A DNA stretch of 64,000 nt. Origin: CAZDBA01 sp965224765. Lineage in GTDB: Bacteria; Planctomycetota; Planctomycetia; Pirellulales; Pirellulaceae. The stretch lies in assembly GCA_965224765.1 (NCBI GenBank), contig CBDDAC010000023.1:62001-126000 (forward strand), read 5' to 3'. Under the pieces are notes generated by a model. The model was not told where the DNA came from, searched no databases, and was given only the letters and a program-made list of their open reading frames with translations. Within the stretch, counting starts at the first letter, position 1, and the number at the start of each line of letters is the position of its first letter. Below are positions 35,908 through 45,450 of the stretch, one piece after another. The translations under genes were made by a program, and so were the position numbers.

Positions 35908-37088
35908 TATTTGATCTCAAATTGCAAAGCCCCAAAATCAATACCAATGCAAACGCGGGGCCAAATAACTCAAGTCGCCAGGGAAGTCGAAAACCGATGA
36001 TTTGCCCTTGGGCGTGAAAAGTCCTAACGTTGCAAAATGAAACAGTGTGCCGCAAAAAGCAACACTGCCTGATGAGCCATCACTTGCTTTGCTGGGTTCT
36101 GTGCCAATGAAATGTCAAAAAGCCGGATTCTGGCGGAGTCACGACTTGAGCTCGCAAAAAATGGGAGGTTGAGGCTCCCGCCGAAACAAGATCCAGTGAA
36201 GGTTTCGGCAGGAGCCTCAACCTCCCGGTTCGTTTCACGAACTTCGAAGCCCGATTCAGATTGCGACACTGAATGGAAGAAAATTCTTGTCACTGAGGTG
36301 GGGGCATTTCTATTCGCGAATTGATGAACGTGTACCCCGACGCCGACCGCCGTAATCGTGTAAAAAACGAATGCAATAGACTGTTCGAAAAGACGCCTGA
36401 GTTCAAATCCAATAGCCAGCAACCGATCCTGGACGAGTGACGTGGTTTTCCAAGCTAGTGGTTTGGCGAGACTACCGCGAGGAACAACCGGCGCCAAAGC
36501 AGACGGCAGCGTATTCCCAGACCTTTTGCATTCACCGCAACAGTTGCTTACCTTCGTTTCGTAGTTTCACTCGGCATGATTGCCTTCCCTTGTATTTTGA
36601 ATTGAACATTTTATCGCCGGGAAGGAACGTCCCGGAACACTCGTCGACTGGGTTGGCAAATGGAGGTGGAATCGTCGGCGCCGTTTTCTACTTTGCCGCT
36701 TATTGTTTGAGTCGAAAAAAGTGCCCAATGATGACATGCTTCTCAAATGCAACTTTGGCAGTAAACAATATATGCTTCGACGGCAAAATTGCCCCAGAAG
36801 TGGAAACCAGTCTTGAACGTGGTTTTCATGTCCGAACAGTTTTGGACATCGATTGAGGGGAAATGAAATAATGAATCGAGGCCAACTTGCTGATATAATC
36901 TCGTCCTTACCTGAACCCCATCAACGCTCCTTTGCAATTCGCGTGGCTATCTCAAGCAAAAAGTCTATCCGTCAATTGAATTTACTTGCCTAAATATGAA
37001 AGAATTAAAGTCGCGGAAGGGGCGGATCTGGATCTAGAATCACCAGTGCGACTTGGTTTTCGCAGACATTTTTTTTAAACGATTGACC
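35908..37088. other. 1.2-kb gap: palindromic element and possible gene remnants
   Basis: Contains the palindrome at 36163-36226. Flanking frames (minus 36024-36497, plus 36437-36856) are partly created by the repeat. The plus frame has a hydrophobic stretch (GGGIVGAVFYFAAYCLS) but no start signal or family resemblance. I regard the region as non-coding or decayed. Confidence 0.4.
36163..36226. repeat. Near-perfect palindrome of the GGGAGG family
   Basis: Left arm 36163-36187 and right arm 36202-36226 are complementary at all but one position, with a 14-base loop. The left arm begins GGGAGGTTGAGGCTCCCGCC; the right arm ends CAACCTCCC. This is the cleanest copy of the family in the window and would form a long hairpin in RNA or single-stranded DNA. 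Confidence 0.85.
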
Positions 37089-37634
37089 ATGAAATTCAAT
37101 ACAAGAATCCTTTGGCTCGCAATTTTGATATCAATCGCAACGTTCGTTACGTTGATCCTTTGGCAGCGAGATGACAATGGCTCGCTTGCTGCAACGGCGG
37201 CCTGCGCTGTATCCGGAGAGACCAACGAGAGCATTCATCGAGTCACGGATACGGTGTTTAGAATGACTCCAAGCAGCGCGATGCTCTGCATGGTCGACCC
37301 GAGCCGCTTACCGCCACATGCAGATTACTATTGCCACGTTTATGTGAATGACGTTGGCCTAACGCCGATGAAAACGGGCAAAGGCGAGTACGCTCTGGGA
37401 TCTGTCGTAATAAAACAAAAGTATTCCGATCGAGTTTCCATGCACACCGAGCTATTTACGATAATGCGAAAAATGGATGCCGGGTACGACCCGGAAAATG
37501 GCGACTGGGAGTATTCCGTTGTTGACTCAACAGGAACCAAGGTTCTATCTAGTGGCCGAATTGAATCGTGCATCGCCTGCCATGCGTTGTATCCTGAGAC
37601 AGATTACATCTCTCGAATTTACATGCCAAAATAG
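37089..37634 (+). CDS. Cytochrome P460-like exported heme protein
   Basis: Protein of 181 residues. ATG 37089 starts a signal/anchor (MKFNTRILWLAILISIATFVTLILW). The body matches the P460 pattern: repeated beta strands (YYCHVYVNDVGL, GEYALGSVVIKQKY), GDWEYSVVDSTGTKVL, then a single CIACH heme motif near the end, followed by ETDYISRIYMPK. P460-family heme proteins oxidize small nitrogen or oxygen compounds such as hydroxylamine; many relatives are uncharacterized. No hydroxylamine or ammonia pathway genes adjoin it, so a redox or detoxification role is a guess. Confidence 0.78.
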   Translation: MKFNTRILWLAILISIATFVTLILWQRDDNGSLAATAACAVSGETNESIHRVTDTVFRMTPSSAMLCMVDPSRLPPHADYYCHVYVNDVGLTPMKTGKGEYALGSVVIKQKYSDRVSMHTELFTIMRKMDAGYDPENGDWEYSVVDSTGTKVLSSGRIESCIACHALYPETDYISRIYMPK

Positions 37635-37783
37635 AAAGCTAGTCGGGGAAAATGAGTCAAACACGTAGTTCCAGGAGCGAACACTATCCGTGGCTCGGCC
37701 GCACGGCTGACTCCACCGGGCATGGCGATTCCCTTGTGCAATCCTCACTGGCCTCCACCCCGATTTCTGGAGCGTAATCCAGA

Positions 37784-38743
37784 TTAACGCGTGTTCAGTA
37801 TGCGTGCAAATGACGGCCCCAATCTGGCATCCTTTTTCGTACAATCGATCCCCGCAGGGACTTCGTGCTTGAGCAGAAGCTTCCGATTTCTTAAATCATA
37901 GCGATCGCCCTCTGAGAGAGTCTCACTGAGCGGTTCCTCGCCTTCCTTCCATTCTCTTGGGTTCACGATCAAAACATTCCCTTCTCCAAATACTTCGAGG
38001 ACGTCCTTGGAAACCACAACCAAAACGCCTTCATCAATACCGATCCCCAAAAGCTTCTCTTTGTCGAATTTTTCATTGCGAAACATTTTCACCAAATAGT
38101 CTTGGCGGTTTCTTTCTGAGACATGAACATCGACGACGCTGTTTGTGAGCAAATCAAATCCGGCCTTGCCCGCCGTGTTTCTGGAGGTGATGGTCGACTG
38201 AATTATCGCACCAGCCGATCCACCCGCGACCACTCCTCCGCGGTCGAGGACTTCCCAAAGAGAATCCTGAAATCGGGTTCCAACGTAAGCATCTTCCAAA
38301 AGTCTCGCGAAACCGCCTGGAATAAGAACAAGGTGAGCGTCCTTGAGCGGCGCACAAAACTCCTCAGAGTCAGCAACTTTCCTGTCCCTCGTGTGCAGAC
38401 AGGCAAGGTTGATTTTGTCGCTGAAGCGAAACATCGCAAGCAGGGCAAGTCTTGCCCTTTGTGAAATCGTATCGTTGTATGTTGATTTGGCGGTGGGAAC
38501 GATCACCACATTCAAGACGTCACCGTCGTTGAGTTGACTCCGAGCAAGTTCTTCGACCACGGAAAATGTGCGAATGCTCGTGTCTTCACCGCCACCGTGC
38601 AGCGCCAGATGCCCCGTTTTGGGCCCTCGGGTTTCCGCCTCATTCCGGTCGTGCTTGGCCTCTTGTCCGCAAATCGCATTGCAATTTAGTGCCACAATCG
38701 ACACGTACAACAATGAAACCAACAACTGCCTTTGATTGTTCAA
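37784..38743 (-). CDS. Cyanophycinase-like peptidase (S51 family), secreted
   Basis: Predicted exported serine peptidase of 319 residues with signal peptide (MNNQRQLLVSLLYVSIVALNCNAICGQ). Family marks: LALHGGGED near the start, LIPGGFARLLEDAY, the nucleophile elbow GGSAGAIIQ (Ser within GGVVAGGSAGA), and GIGIDEGVLVVV. S51 members include cyanophycinase, which cleaves the Asp-Arg polymer, and dipeptidase E. A signal peptide suggests extracellular or periplasmic use; no cyanophycin synthetase is in the window. The substrate is therefore uncertain, and a general acidic-peptide hydrolase is possible. Confidence 0.85.
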   Translation of the reverse strand: MNNQRQLLVSLLYVSIVALNCNAICGQEAKHDRNEAETRGPKTGHLALHGGGEDTSIRTFSVVEELARSQLNDGDVLNVVIVPTAKSTYNDTISQRARLALLAMFRFSDKINLACLHTRDRKVADSEEFCAPLKDAHLVLIPGGFARLLEDAYVGTRFQDSLWEVLDRGGVVAGGSAGAIIQSTITSRNTAGKAGFDLLTNSVVDVHVSERNRQDYLVKMFRNEKFDKEKLLGIGIDEGVLVVVSKDVLEVFGEGNVLIVNPREWKEGEEPLSETLSEGDRYDLRNRKLLLKHEVPAGIDCTKKDARLGPSFARILNTR

Positions 38744-38903
38744 GTTTCCACCTCACACCCTCATCAAACGTGCATTGGTCAATTTCATCGATAAAACGAC
38801 GTTTTGACGCTACTACGATGTCGCAAACTTCCGTTAATTACGGCACTACCCACGCATCGACTGTATAGTTTCGACCTTCCAGTCCCTACGATCAGTAGAC
38901 CAA

Positions 38904-40448
38904 TCAATTGCCGCCAGATTCGGGGATCGGCGTAGCGTCAACTCGCGGACGAAACGGATCGTATTCCGGGTTCATGCACTTTTCATTTCCCCAACGCTCA
39001 TAGGTGAATCGCAAGTTCGGAACGTCCTCAGGATACTGGCCTTGGTCGTCCGTTTCTTTGATCCATCGTTCCAATTGAGCTCGGTATTTTCCCAGCTCTT
39101 TTTGATGTGATGGTTTGTGTGCCAAGTTGTCAATTTCATGTGGGTCACTATTGAGGTCGTAGAGTTCCTCAGCGGGGCGATAGTTGCTCCAAAAACGGGC
39201 TTGGACTGTAGAAAGTTTTCCCTGCAAGAACAGCTCTTCCATTCGAACCATGTACTCCCGACCGTGGCGATAATTGAGTTGCATATAGGGGCGATCAGTA
39301 TAAAAATTTCGAATGTATTTGAAGTTATCGCTGGTTCGCAATGCACGTACCCGATCAATCGTGAAATCCATTCGATCTTTTGCAGCATACACAACGTCAC
39401 GATTGAAATCCTCTGCAAACATATTCTTTCCGTCATACCAAGCAGGAACTTCAATGCCAGCGAAGGCAAGCGAAGTCGCAGAAATATCCAGACTACTGAC
39501 GAGATCAGAGCGGCGTGATTCGACCTCCCATTTTGCAAATTCATTCGGCGCGACGATCATCAGCGGAACATGCAATCCGCCCTCATAACAAAACTGCTTG
39601 TGTCGTGGCATGTAGCATCCATGATCGCTGAAACAAATGACAATTGTGTTTTCGAGTAATCCATCGGATTTTAAATCAGCCATAATTTGGCCAATTCGAT
39701 CATCAGTTAACTTGATGCAATCGTAGTGCATGGCCCAGTGCTTCAAGATCACAGTGTCATGGGGATAGTAGGGCGGCAGGGTTTTTGCGGCAGCCTCTGT
39801 TGAAGTGTTTTCTTTGAGCCGTTTAAACTGCTCGTCAAAAAACACGTACTTCCCCCCAGAGACTTGAATCTGGCCGAAAAACGGTTTTGTCGTATCAGCC
39901 AAATCTCGCCACGGCCTTCGCGCGTTCTTTTTGCTTTTTACATTCGAATAAAGTTGCTTGCGGTCATAGGTGAAATTGTAGTGATCTTTGCCCTGATTGA
40001 ATGTTTCGTAACCGTTCTGCCGAAACAGTTCAGGCAGCGTATTGCCTCGCAAGTATCTGGGCAGATGGACAGGCGTGTCTTTGTTGTATGCACTATTGTG
40101 ATTGTGCGCGCCAATTGTGGTTTGCATCCGTCCGGTGATAATCGCACTACGCGTTGGTGAGCAAACTCCAGCCGTTACATAACATCTTTCAAACAGTACA
40201 CCTCGTTTCGACAGCGCATCCATGTTCGGTGTTGGCACGGTCGTGTCGCCATAGCAACCAAGCGACGGATTCATATCTTCGATGTAGATCCAAAGGATAT
40301 TTGGGGAAGTTTTCGTTCTTTCAACATTTGCCAAAGTCGTAGTCGACAACTCAGAACAATCAAACTGAGCCTGTAGTCGCTCAGCCACTCCAAGAATGAA
40401 AATCAAAAATGTGGACAAAACGAAGGTAAGTTGACAAAATTTATTCAT
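38904..40448 (-). CDS. Sulfatase (formylglycine-dependent)
   Basis: Exported type I sulfatase of 514 residues. ATG 40448 begins a signal peptide (MNKFCQLTFVLSTFLIFILGVAERLQA). The motif CSPTR at residues 96-100 provides the Cys converted to formylglycine. Metal-binding IYIEDMNPSLGCYGD near the N-terminus, ITGRMQTTIGAHNH and FSDHGCYMPRHKQFCYEGGLHVPLMI complete the active site. The C-terminal FTYERW region is intact. Planctomycetes use many sulfatases to degrade sulfated marine polysaccharides; no glycoside hydrolase adjoins this one, so the substrate is unknown. Confidence 0.95.
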   Translation of the reverse strand: MNKFCQLTFVLSTFLIFILGVAERLQAQFDCSELSTTTLANVERTKTSPNILWIYIEDMNPSLGCYGDTTVPTPNMDALSKRGVLFERCYVTAGVCSPTRSAIITGRMQTTIGAHNHNSAYNKDTPVHLPRYLRGNTLPELFRQNGYETFNQGKDHYNFTYDRKQLYSNVKSKKNARRPWRDLADTTKPFFGQIQVSGGKYVFFDEQFKRLKENTSTEAAAKTLPPYYPHDTVILKHWAMHYDCIKLTDDRIGQIMADLKSDGLLENTIVICFSDHGCYMPRHKQFCYEGGLHVPLMIVAPNEFAKWEVESRRSDLVSSLDISATSLAFAGIEVPAWYDGKNMFAEDFNRDVVYAAKDRMDFTIDRVRALRTSDNFKYIRNFYTDRPYMQLNYRHGREYMVRMEELFLQGKLSTVQARFWSNYRPAEELYDLNSDPHEIDNLAHKPSHQKELGKYRAQLERWIKETDDQGQYPEDVPNLRFTYERWGNEKCMNPEYDPFRPRVDATPIPESGGN

Positions 40449-40980
40449 AAAGTATCTGACAGGCTTCAATGGAGAACCGTGAGTTTTTGAAACACCATTC
40501 AACGATATCAGACTCGCCTACGAAAACACAAGGCTTTGCTCAAATTCAAATAGAAGGATTGATTAGCGCATGGTTCGATGTCGCAGCGATGGCCTCTGGT
40601 TCGATTTTGCATCCAAAAGACACTTCGCCGCGGCGATTTGGGACGGGTGGTAAGTACGCAGGTGGTCGATGGCGGTATTTCCTGTCGAAGTTGTAGTTAA
40701 AAGCAACTTCCAAAACACTTCCCGTCAGTCAGGTTCCACAACGGCTCGATAAGGACGAGCGTTTTTGTTTGGCTGCGCGGCGATTCTGTGCAAAATCGAA
40801 TATTCAGACCCAATGCCCATTCCCCCGATGTAGTTGCGCGTGTTTATCGAGATCCTTAATCGACTTCAAGCCTTAGGGTTGGAGGGACGATTCGCGAATC
40901 AATGCCTTGGTGAAACGAACAGCCAACCGAAATTCCAAATCTGGATGAAGCACTAGCCTCCATCTCTGGGAAGACTCAAT
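40449..40980. other. 532-bp gap, one terminator-like hairpin
   Basis: GCTCG (40744-40748) and CGAGC (40756-40760) form a short stem followed by a T-rich run on the plus strand, without an obvious plus-strand gene upstream. A 75-codon frame at 40469-40696 has no recognizable features. Confidence 0.35.
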
Positions 40981-43900
40981 CTACTTCATTTCGACACGAT
41001 GATTCACTTTTTTTGTCTCGCCAGATTCCAGAACGAACTTTTCAGATGCCGAATGCTTTAACGTTTGGTTTGCGAAAGGCCCGCGTGAAAACAGTAGGAA
41101 ACCTTTCTTGTCAGGAATCGCTGAAAGCTCAAAATGACCGTCATCGTCAGTTTCCACTGGCTGAAAATACATTTGATGAGGAGTAAACTCGGTAAACTCG
41201 TAAGGCAGTTGATAACAAACTACTTGCGCCCCAACAATAGGCGAATCGTCGTTCTCATTCACAAGCCTCCCTTCCACCTTAGCCATCGGTTGAAGCTTGA
41301 TCGTTAAACCAACAGACGGCCCCTCCGGTGATTTCTTTGCGGCGATAAGACACTCTAGATAGCTCGGTAAATCATCGATTAATTTCAATTCCTCAGAGTC
41401 CTCATGGACCAAGGCACCGGCACGCTTATTCGTCAAATCAATCGCGGTAACAGCGAGCCGTTTATAGTAAAAAGGGCCGTATTCATTCTGCTCTAGCTGA
41501 ACGATTCCAGCTGAATTAGTCTTTTGCGATGCCGGAGTGCTATAACCACCGTTTTTTTCATGACCGAAAAACCGAACAGCGACTCCAGAAACGGGCTGAT
41601 CATTCTCGTCAACGACGGTGACCTCCATATACTGCTGGGGAAATTTCGGGATGCTCTTTAGCCTTATCGTAGGAACAATCTTTGCGTCCGCTAGATCAAC
41701 AGGAACGGTGGCATAGTCGGTAAACGGATTGTCGGGCTCCATTTCGTTCAACGATATATAGCCTTCTACCGGTCCGATAGAGACCTCTCCTTTCGCTTCA
41801 GCGCTCCTTTTCGGTACAACGATTTCATAATCCCCATTTGCATCCGTAGTTCCCATGGTTGCAACCTGATTTTCATGCAGATCACCAACCGATGAATCAA
41901 GGTAAGCATCTACGCCAGGAATTCCTTGTCCCGTTTCAAGGTCAATTACCTTTCCTTGGATTTTCACTCCCGACTCGACCGCAATCTCAATCGGCTGCTT
42001 CATCTCATCCGGCGACAAATCAAAGCGTTTGACAAATCGAAGGCCTTGACTCCCAATCGGGGGATCAACAACTAGATAAATCTGCTCGGCGTCTGGATTC
42101 AAACCCTGAAACTCGACGATTCCAAGTTGATCTGTTTTCGCGCTTCGCCTTTTTCGAACGTTCCTTTGTTCGTCGCTCCGTTGCATCAGCTCTACGCTTG
42201 CACCGGGTATCGGATCGCCAGTTTTCTTTTCAAGGACGGTAATATGCAAGGACGCCGCTTCAGACAATCTGATTTCAGCGGGAGAAAGGTGTATTGTTCG
42301 CGACCGACCGAGCGCAGTAGCCCGCTCGACAGTTCGCTCGGCAATATTGGAAACGCAAATAGTTTCGCGGAGACTGCCGCGCGCCATCACGTCAAACACG
42401 GCGATCGAATTGGGCGGCAAATTCTTCAGTTCCAATTTGGCGCCGTCGCGCTTGATCATACGATTGGCCAACTGGTTGCTGGAATCGTTGGAAAGCCAAT
42501 AGTTCATCATGTTTCTTGAACTATTGTCGACGTTTCCGGCTAGTTGGAGTTCCATCCCCTCTTCGGCCACCATCACGCCCACCAACTTAACGTCGCTTTC
42601 ACGCACTTCCAAATCTCCTAACGAAGTGAATTTGATGGAAACTGGATTGGGTTCTGAAAGCGTAATCTCTAGTTCGCGTTCTGGCACATGGCTCAACGTA
42701 ACCCATTGCAACGCGAACTCATCATGAATCACGACCAATGTAATTGGATAACGCGAACCGTAGTAGGGCGCAAAATCGGGTACCGGTACGTCTTTAAGTT
42801 GAAACGTACCGTCTCTGCCTGAGTCGGTTTCGGCAAGAACCTTTAGGTCATACTTGGATTCTTTGGATAACTCTTCTTCGCTAGTTGGCAGAAGGCGATT
42901 GACATAACCGTGACATTTTAGCGGATGCTCTTGAATAACCACTTTTGCGCCGGCGATTGGATTTCCTGCTGAATCACGAAGGACACCACGAAACTCAGGA
43001 TACGCCTCGTCGGTCGCAATTTCAGATTCTGAAACGACAGGCAATATGGATGACTCACCTGAGCTGGCCAATTCCAAATCGCCATGAGCCAGCAATGTTC
43101 CGCAAACCAGTGCGACGGGCAACGACAGAATTAAGAAAAGTAACCCAAAATTGCTTGACGCCTTGAATGAAGTTTGTGGCGTTTCGCCTAACACTCGACT
43201 GATCCGCGTGCCCAATTGGGATGCTTGACCGCCATCTGCAGCAACGCCAAGTCCCTGAGATTTTTGACGTGCAGACATCTGCATTTTCGCGATATGATAG
43301 AGTGACTTGGCATAGTCCAGTGGAGAAGTTCCGACTTCCAGCACTCGATCGTCACAACAAATTTCACGCTGCCAATCAAGCCGACGGCTTAGCCACCATG
43401 TGACCGGGTGAAAAAACAAAATCGCTTCCATCAACCGTTGGCCAATGACTATCAGATGATCGAACTGACGCAAGTGCGACATCTCGTGTGCCAGGATCGC
43501 ATCAAGCTGCACAGGAGGAATGTTTGTTATCAGTGATGTTGGCAACAGGATGACGGGCCTCCAAATTCCAAACACCATTGGAACGGTAACCCGATTGCAA
43601 ATCATCAAGACCGGAGTCACATCTAACCCTAGTCTCCCGGCGATTCTCCTGGCTCGCAAGACAATTTCCCGATCACGAATGGGTTTCGAAGCGCGAACAA
43701 GCCGTTGAACTCCAACACTCGACAACGCGATCCGGAAAAGCATTAAAAAGCTTCCAATCAAATACCCCAATGAAACGCATGGCGCCATTGTTTTTGCGAT
43801 TTTGGAAATCGAATACCCAGCCGTCGACGACCCGGAATCGATCGAGTTCAACGCTGGCTTATCGTTCGCTATTTGTAACTCCGCCTCGCTTGTTGGGCTT

Positions 43901-44256
43901 GTGGAGCTCGTGTCGTTTTGTACAGCCGCCGTATGCTTCTCGACTTTGATAAGGGAATCTGCCACTTGCCCGCTACGTTCTTTTCGCGATTCTGTGGATA
44001 CCGAAATGGCGGGCGACGTGACACCGGATGTTAGGTCGCTTGACATCGTAACCAAGGCCACGCTTGCAGAAACCGGGACGGACACTACAAGCAACAAAAA
44101 ACAAAGCAAACTGAAACGATACTCAGCCGTTGGTGAGCGGCGTTGAAGGAAGCGGTTTCCAACAATTGCGATCAAACACACGAGCAAACCAAGCCAGATC
44201 AGATGGACCAACGAATGCAACACAAAAAATGAAAGCTGCTCGAATGATAGATTCAT
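40981..44256 (-). CDS. M56 (BlaR1-like) metallopeptidase with several carboxypeptidase-regulatory-like domains
   Basis: Large membrane sensor-protease of 1091 residues. The N-terminal M56 part has helices about 10-32, 46-70 and 155-180 and the zinc motif HEMSH (His257, Glu258, His261), then a further helix (about 370-390). The exported part contains about five Ig-like carboxypeptidase-regulatory repeats with the GxVxDxxGxPIxGAxV pattern (RGVLRDSAGNPIAGAKVVI, KTGDPIPGASVELM, DLETGQGIPGVDAYL, DENDQPVSGVAVRFF, ENDDSPIVGAQVVCY). Its ATG overlaps the BlaI-family stop by 4 nt. The outer domains probably sense an envelope or carbohydrate signal, leading to repressor cleavage (inference from BlaR1). 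The protein is about twice BlaR1 length. Confidence 0.88.
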   Translation of the reverse strand: MNLSFEQLSFFVLHSLVHLIWLGLLVCLIAIVGNRFLQRRSPTAEYRFSLLCFLLLVVSVPVSASVALVTMSSDLTSGVTSPAISVSTESRKERSGQVADSLIKVEKHTAAVQNDTSSTSPTSEAELQIANDKPALNSIDSGSSTAGYSISKIAKTMAPCVSLGYLIGSFLMLFRIALSSVGVQRLVRASKPIRDREIVLRARRIAGRLGLDVTPVLMICNRVTVPMVFGIWRPVILLPTSLITNIPPVQLDAILAHEMSHLRQFDHLIVIGQRLMEAILFFHPVTWWLSRRLDWQREICCDDRVLEVGTSPLDYAKSLYHIAKMQMSARQKSQGLGVAADGGQASQLGTRISRVLGETPQTSFKASSNFGLLFLILSLPVALVCGTLLAHGDLELASSGESSILPVVSESEIATDEAYPEFRGVLRDSAGNPIAGAKVVIQEHPLKCHGYVNRLLPTSEEELSKESKYDLKVLAETDSGRDGTFQLKDVPVPDFAPYYGSRYPITLVVIHDEFALQWVTLSHVPERELEITLSEPNPVSIKFTSLGDLEVRESDVKLVGVMVAEEGMELQLAGNVDNSSRNMMNYWLSNDSSNQLANRMIKRDGAKLELKNLPPNSIAVFDVMARGSLRETICVSNIAERTVERATALGRSRTIHLSPAEIRLSEAASLHITVLEKKTGDPIPGASVELMQRSDEQRNVRKRRSAKTDQLGIVEFQGLNPDAEQIYLVVDPPIGSQGLRFVKRFDLSPDEMKQPIEIAVESGVKIQGKVIDLETGQGIPGVDAYLDSSVGDLHENQVATMGTTDANGDYEIVVPKRSAEAKGEVSIGPVEGYISLNEMEPDNPFTDYATVPVDLADAKIVPTIRLKSIPKFPQQYMEVTVVDENDQPVSGVAVRFFGHEKNGGYSTPASQKTNSAGIVQLEQNEYGPFYYKRLAVTAIDLTNKRAGALVHEDSEELKLIDDLPSYLECLIAAKKSPEGPSVGLTIKLQPMAKVEGRLVNENDDSPIVGAQVVCYQLPYEFTEFTPHQMYFQPVETDDDGHFELSAIPDKKGFLLFSRGPFANQTLKHSASEKFVLESGETKKVNHRVEMK

Positions 44257-44669
44257 TCACTCATTCCCTGTTCTTTAGATTTGCGATTGATAATTTCCCC
44301 AATGTTGGCGAGTTCTTTGGAGTTAATCGATGAGCGGTCCAGTAACGCCAACATCAAGCTTTCAGCCGAACCATCGAATACACGGTTCAATACATCATCA
44401 ACGATTCGCGACTGAACCGTGTTTTCTGGAAGCACAGACACAAAGAAAAATGCATTCTTGCGCTTTGATCTTTTCAGGAACTTTTTGTCGACCATGATGT
44501 TCAGAACCGTAATCACTGACGTATGAGCCAGGTCTCTACCGTTTTTCGCTAGTGAATTCCTGATATCACGCACCGCCATCGGCAATTCGTCCTCATTGGC
44601 GCGCCAAAGCACTTTAAGGATCAACAACTCCAGCTCTGATGGCTGTAACTTCTTTTTCTTCTTGGGCAC
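44253..44669 (-). CDS. BlaI/MecI-family transcriptional repressor
   Basis: Repressor of 138 residues. After a Lys-rich start (MPKKKKK), LQPSELELLILKVLWRANEDELPMAVRDIRNSLAKNGRDLAHTSVITVLNIMVDKKFLKRSKRKNAFFFVSV is the winged-helix domain. The C-terminal LMLALLDRSSINSKELANIGEII is the dimerization helix region. The overlapping stop/start (ATGA) couples it to the M56 gene. A 6-bp palindrome (CTTCTA...TAGAAG, 44687-44704) lies 17 nt upstream and may be its operator. Confidence 0.9.
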   Translation of the reverse strand: MPKKKKKLQPSELELLILKVLWRANEDELPMAVRDIRNSLAKNGRDLAHTSVITVLNIMVDKKFLKRSKRKNAFFFVSVLPENTVQSRIVDDVLNRVFDGSAESLMLALLDRSSINSKELANIGEIINRKSKEQGMSE

Positions 44670-44686
44670 TTTGACCTCTCACAATT

Positions 44687-44704
44687 CTTCTAATTGAATA
44701 GAAG
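44687..44704. promoter_or_regulatory. Possible BlaI-type operator
   Basis: CTTCTA (44687-44692) and TAGAAG (44699-44704) are complementary with a 6-base centre, just upstream of the BlaI-family start at 44669. A related TTCTTCTAATGG sequence follows near 44741. Position supports autoregulation; the sequence does not resemble the 56822/60842 operators. Confidence 0.35.
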
Positions 44705-45450
44705 TTTATGGCAACCGCATTGGCGGGTCAAGACATTTCTTCTAATGGTTTAAAAGAAAAATGCATGCCGATCCATTACCTCTCGCTTTCAGATAAAAAC
44801 CGGACGATTGGATTGCGCCAACCAGTCGAATCGTGGCAACTTCCGAAGGGTTTTGACATCCTCAGAAACCACTCGATAACTTTCTCTTAACAATCTTCAT
44901 GGAGCTATCTTCACATGATAGATCACCAAATGCTGAGAGTGTCTCAATTGATTCAATCAATGGGTTGATGGAACTTTGGTTGGTGAGATGAGTTTGGACC
45001 ATTCGAATTCCTTCGAAAAACAAGCGTTTCTCTAATAATGATCGAGTACCAAATCGGGATCGTTTTGTGAGGCTACAACTCAAGTGCCAGAAAACGCTGA
45101 AACTAGTATTTTGGCACAAAAGCTAACTGCGTTCGAACGATGAAGCCGACGCAGTTTCGGAGGTTACATTTCGTGATGCAATATAATTAACCGGAGCTCC
45201 TGCCTGACGCTTGCTGGTTCGAATTGACGATGCTGTTTCGTAAAAAAATCCCTCTCTGGGTTGCTTCCAAACCCTCAAGTTGCTTCGAGAACAGGCTTAG
45301 AATGCAGGCTTTCTTGCAATGCTGCATGCGCTAAGCCGAAGGCAACATGGGGCAACTTTCGATCGTGAACGGTGGCTAGTGTACGGAAATGAAGCCCCTG
45401 AAGATTCGACGTCAAAATACCATGTCTGGTAGTCGAATCTCTGCCAATCG
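44705..45450. other. About 750-bp gap, no supported gene
   Basis: Only short frames of odd composition. A 30-bp segment near 45074-45103 resembles 23754-23783 with about five differences. No tRNA, promoter or terminator could be identified with confidence. Confidence 0.4.

Noticed and set aside
36396..36430. Possible tRNA T-loop (GTTCAAATCC)
   Set aside because: No acceptor stem, anticodon arm or CCA-proximal pairing could be drawn around it.
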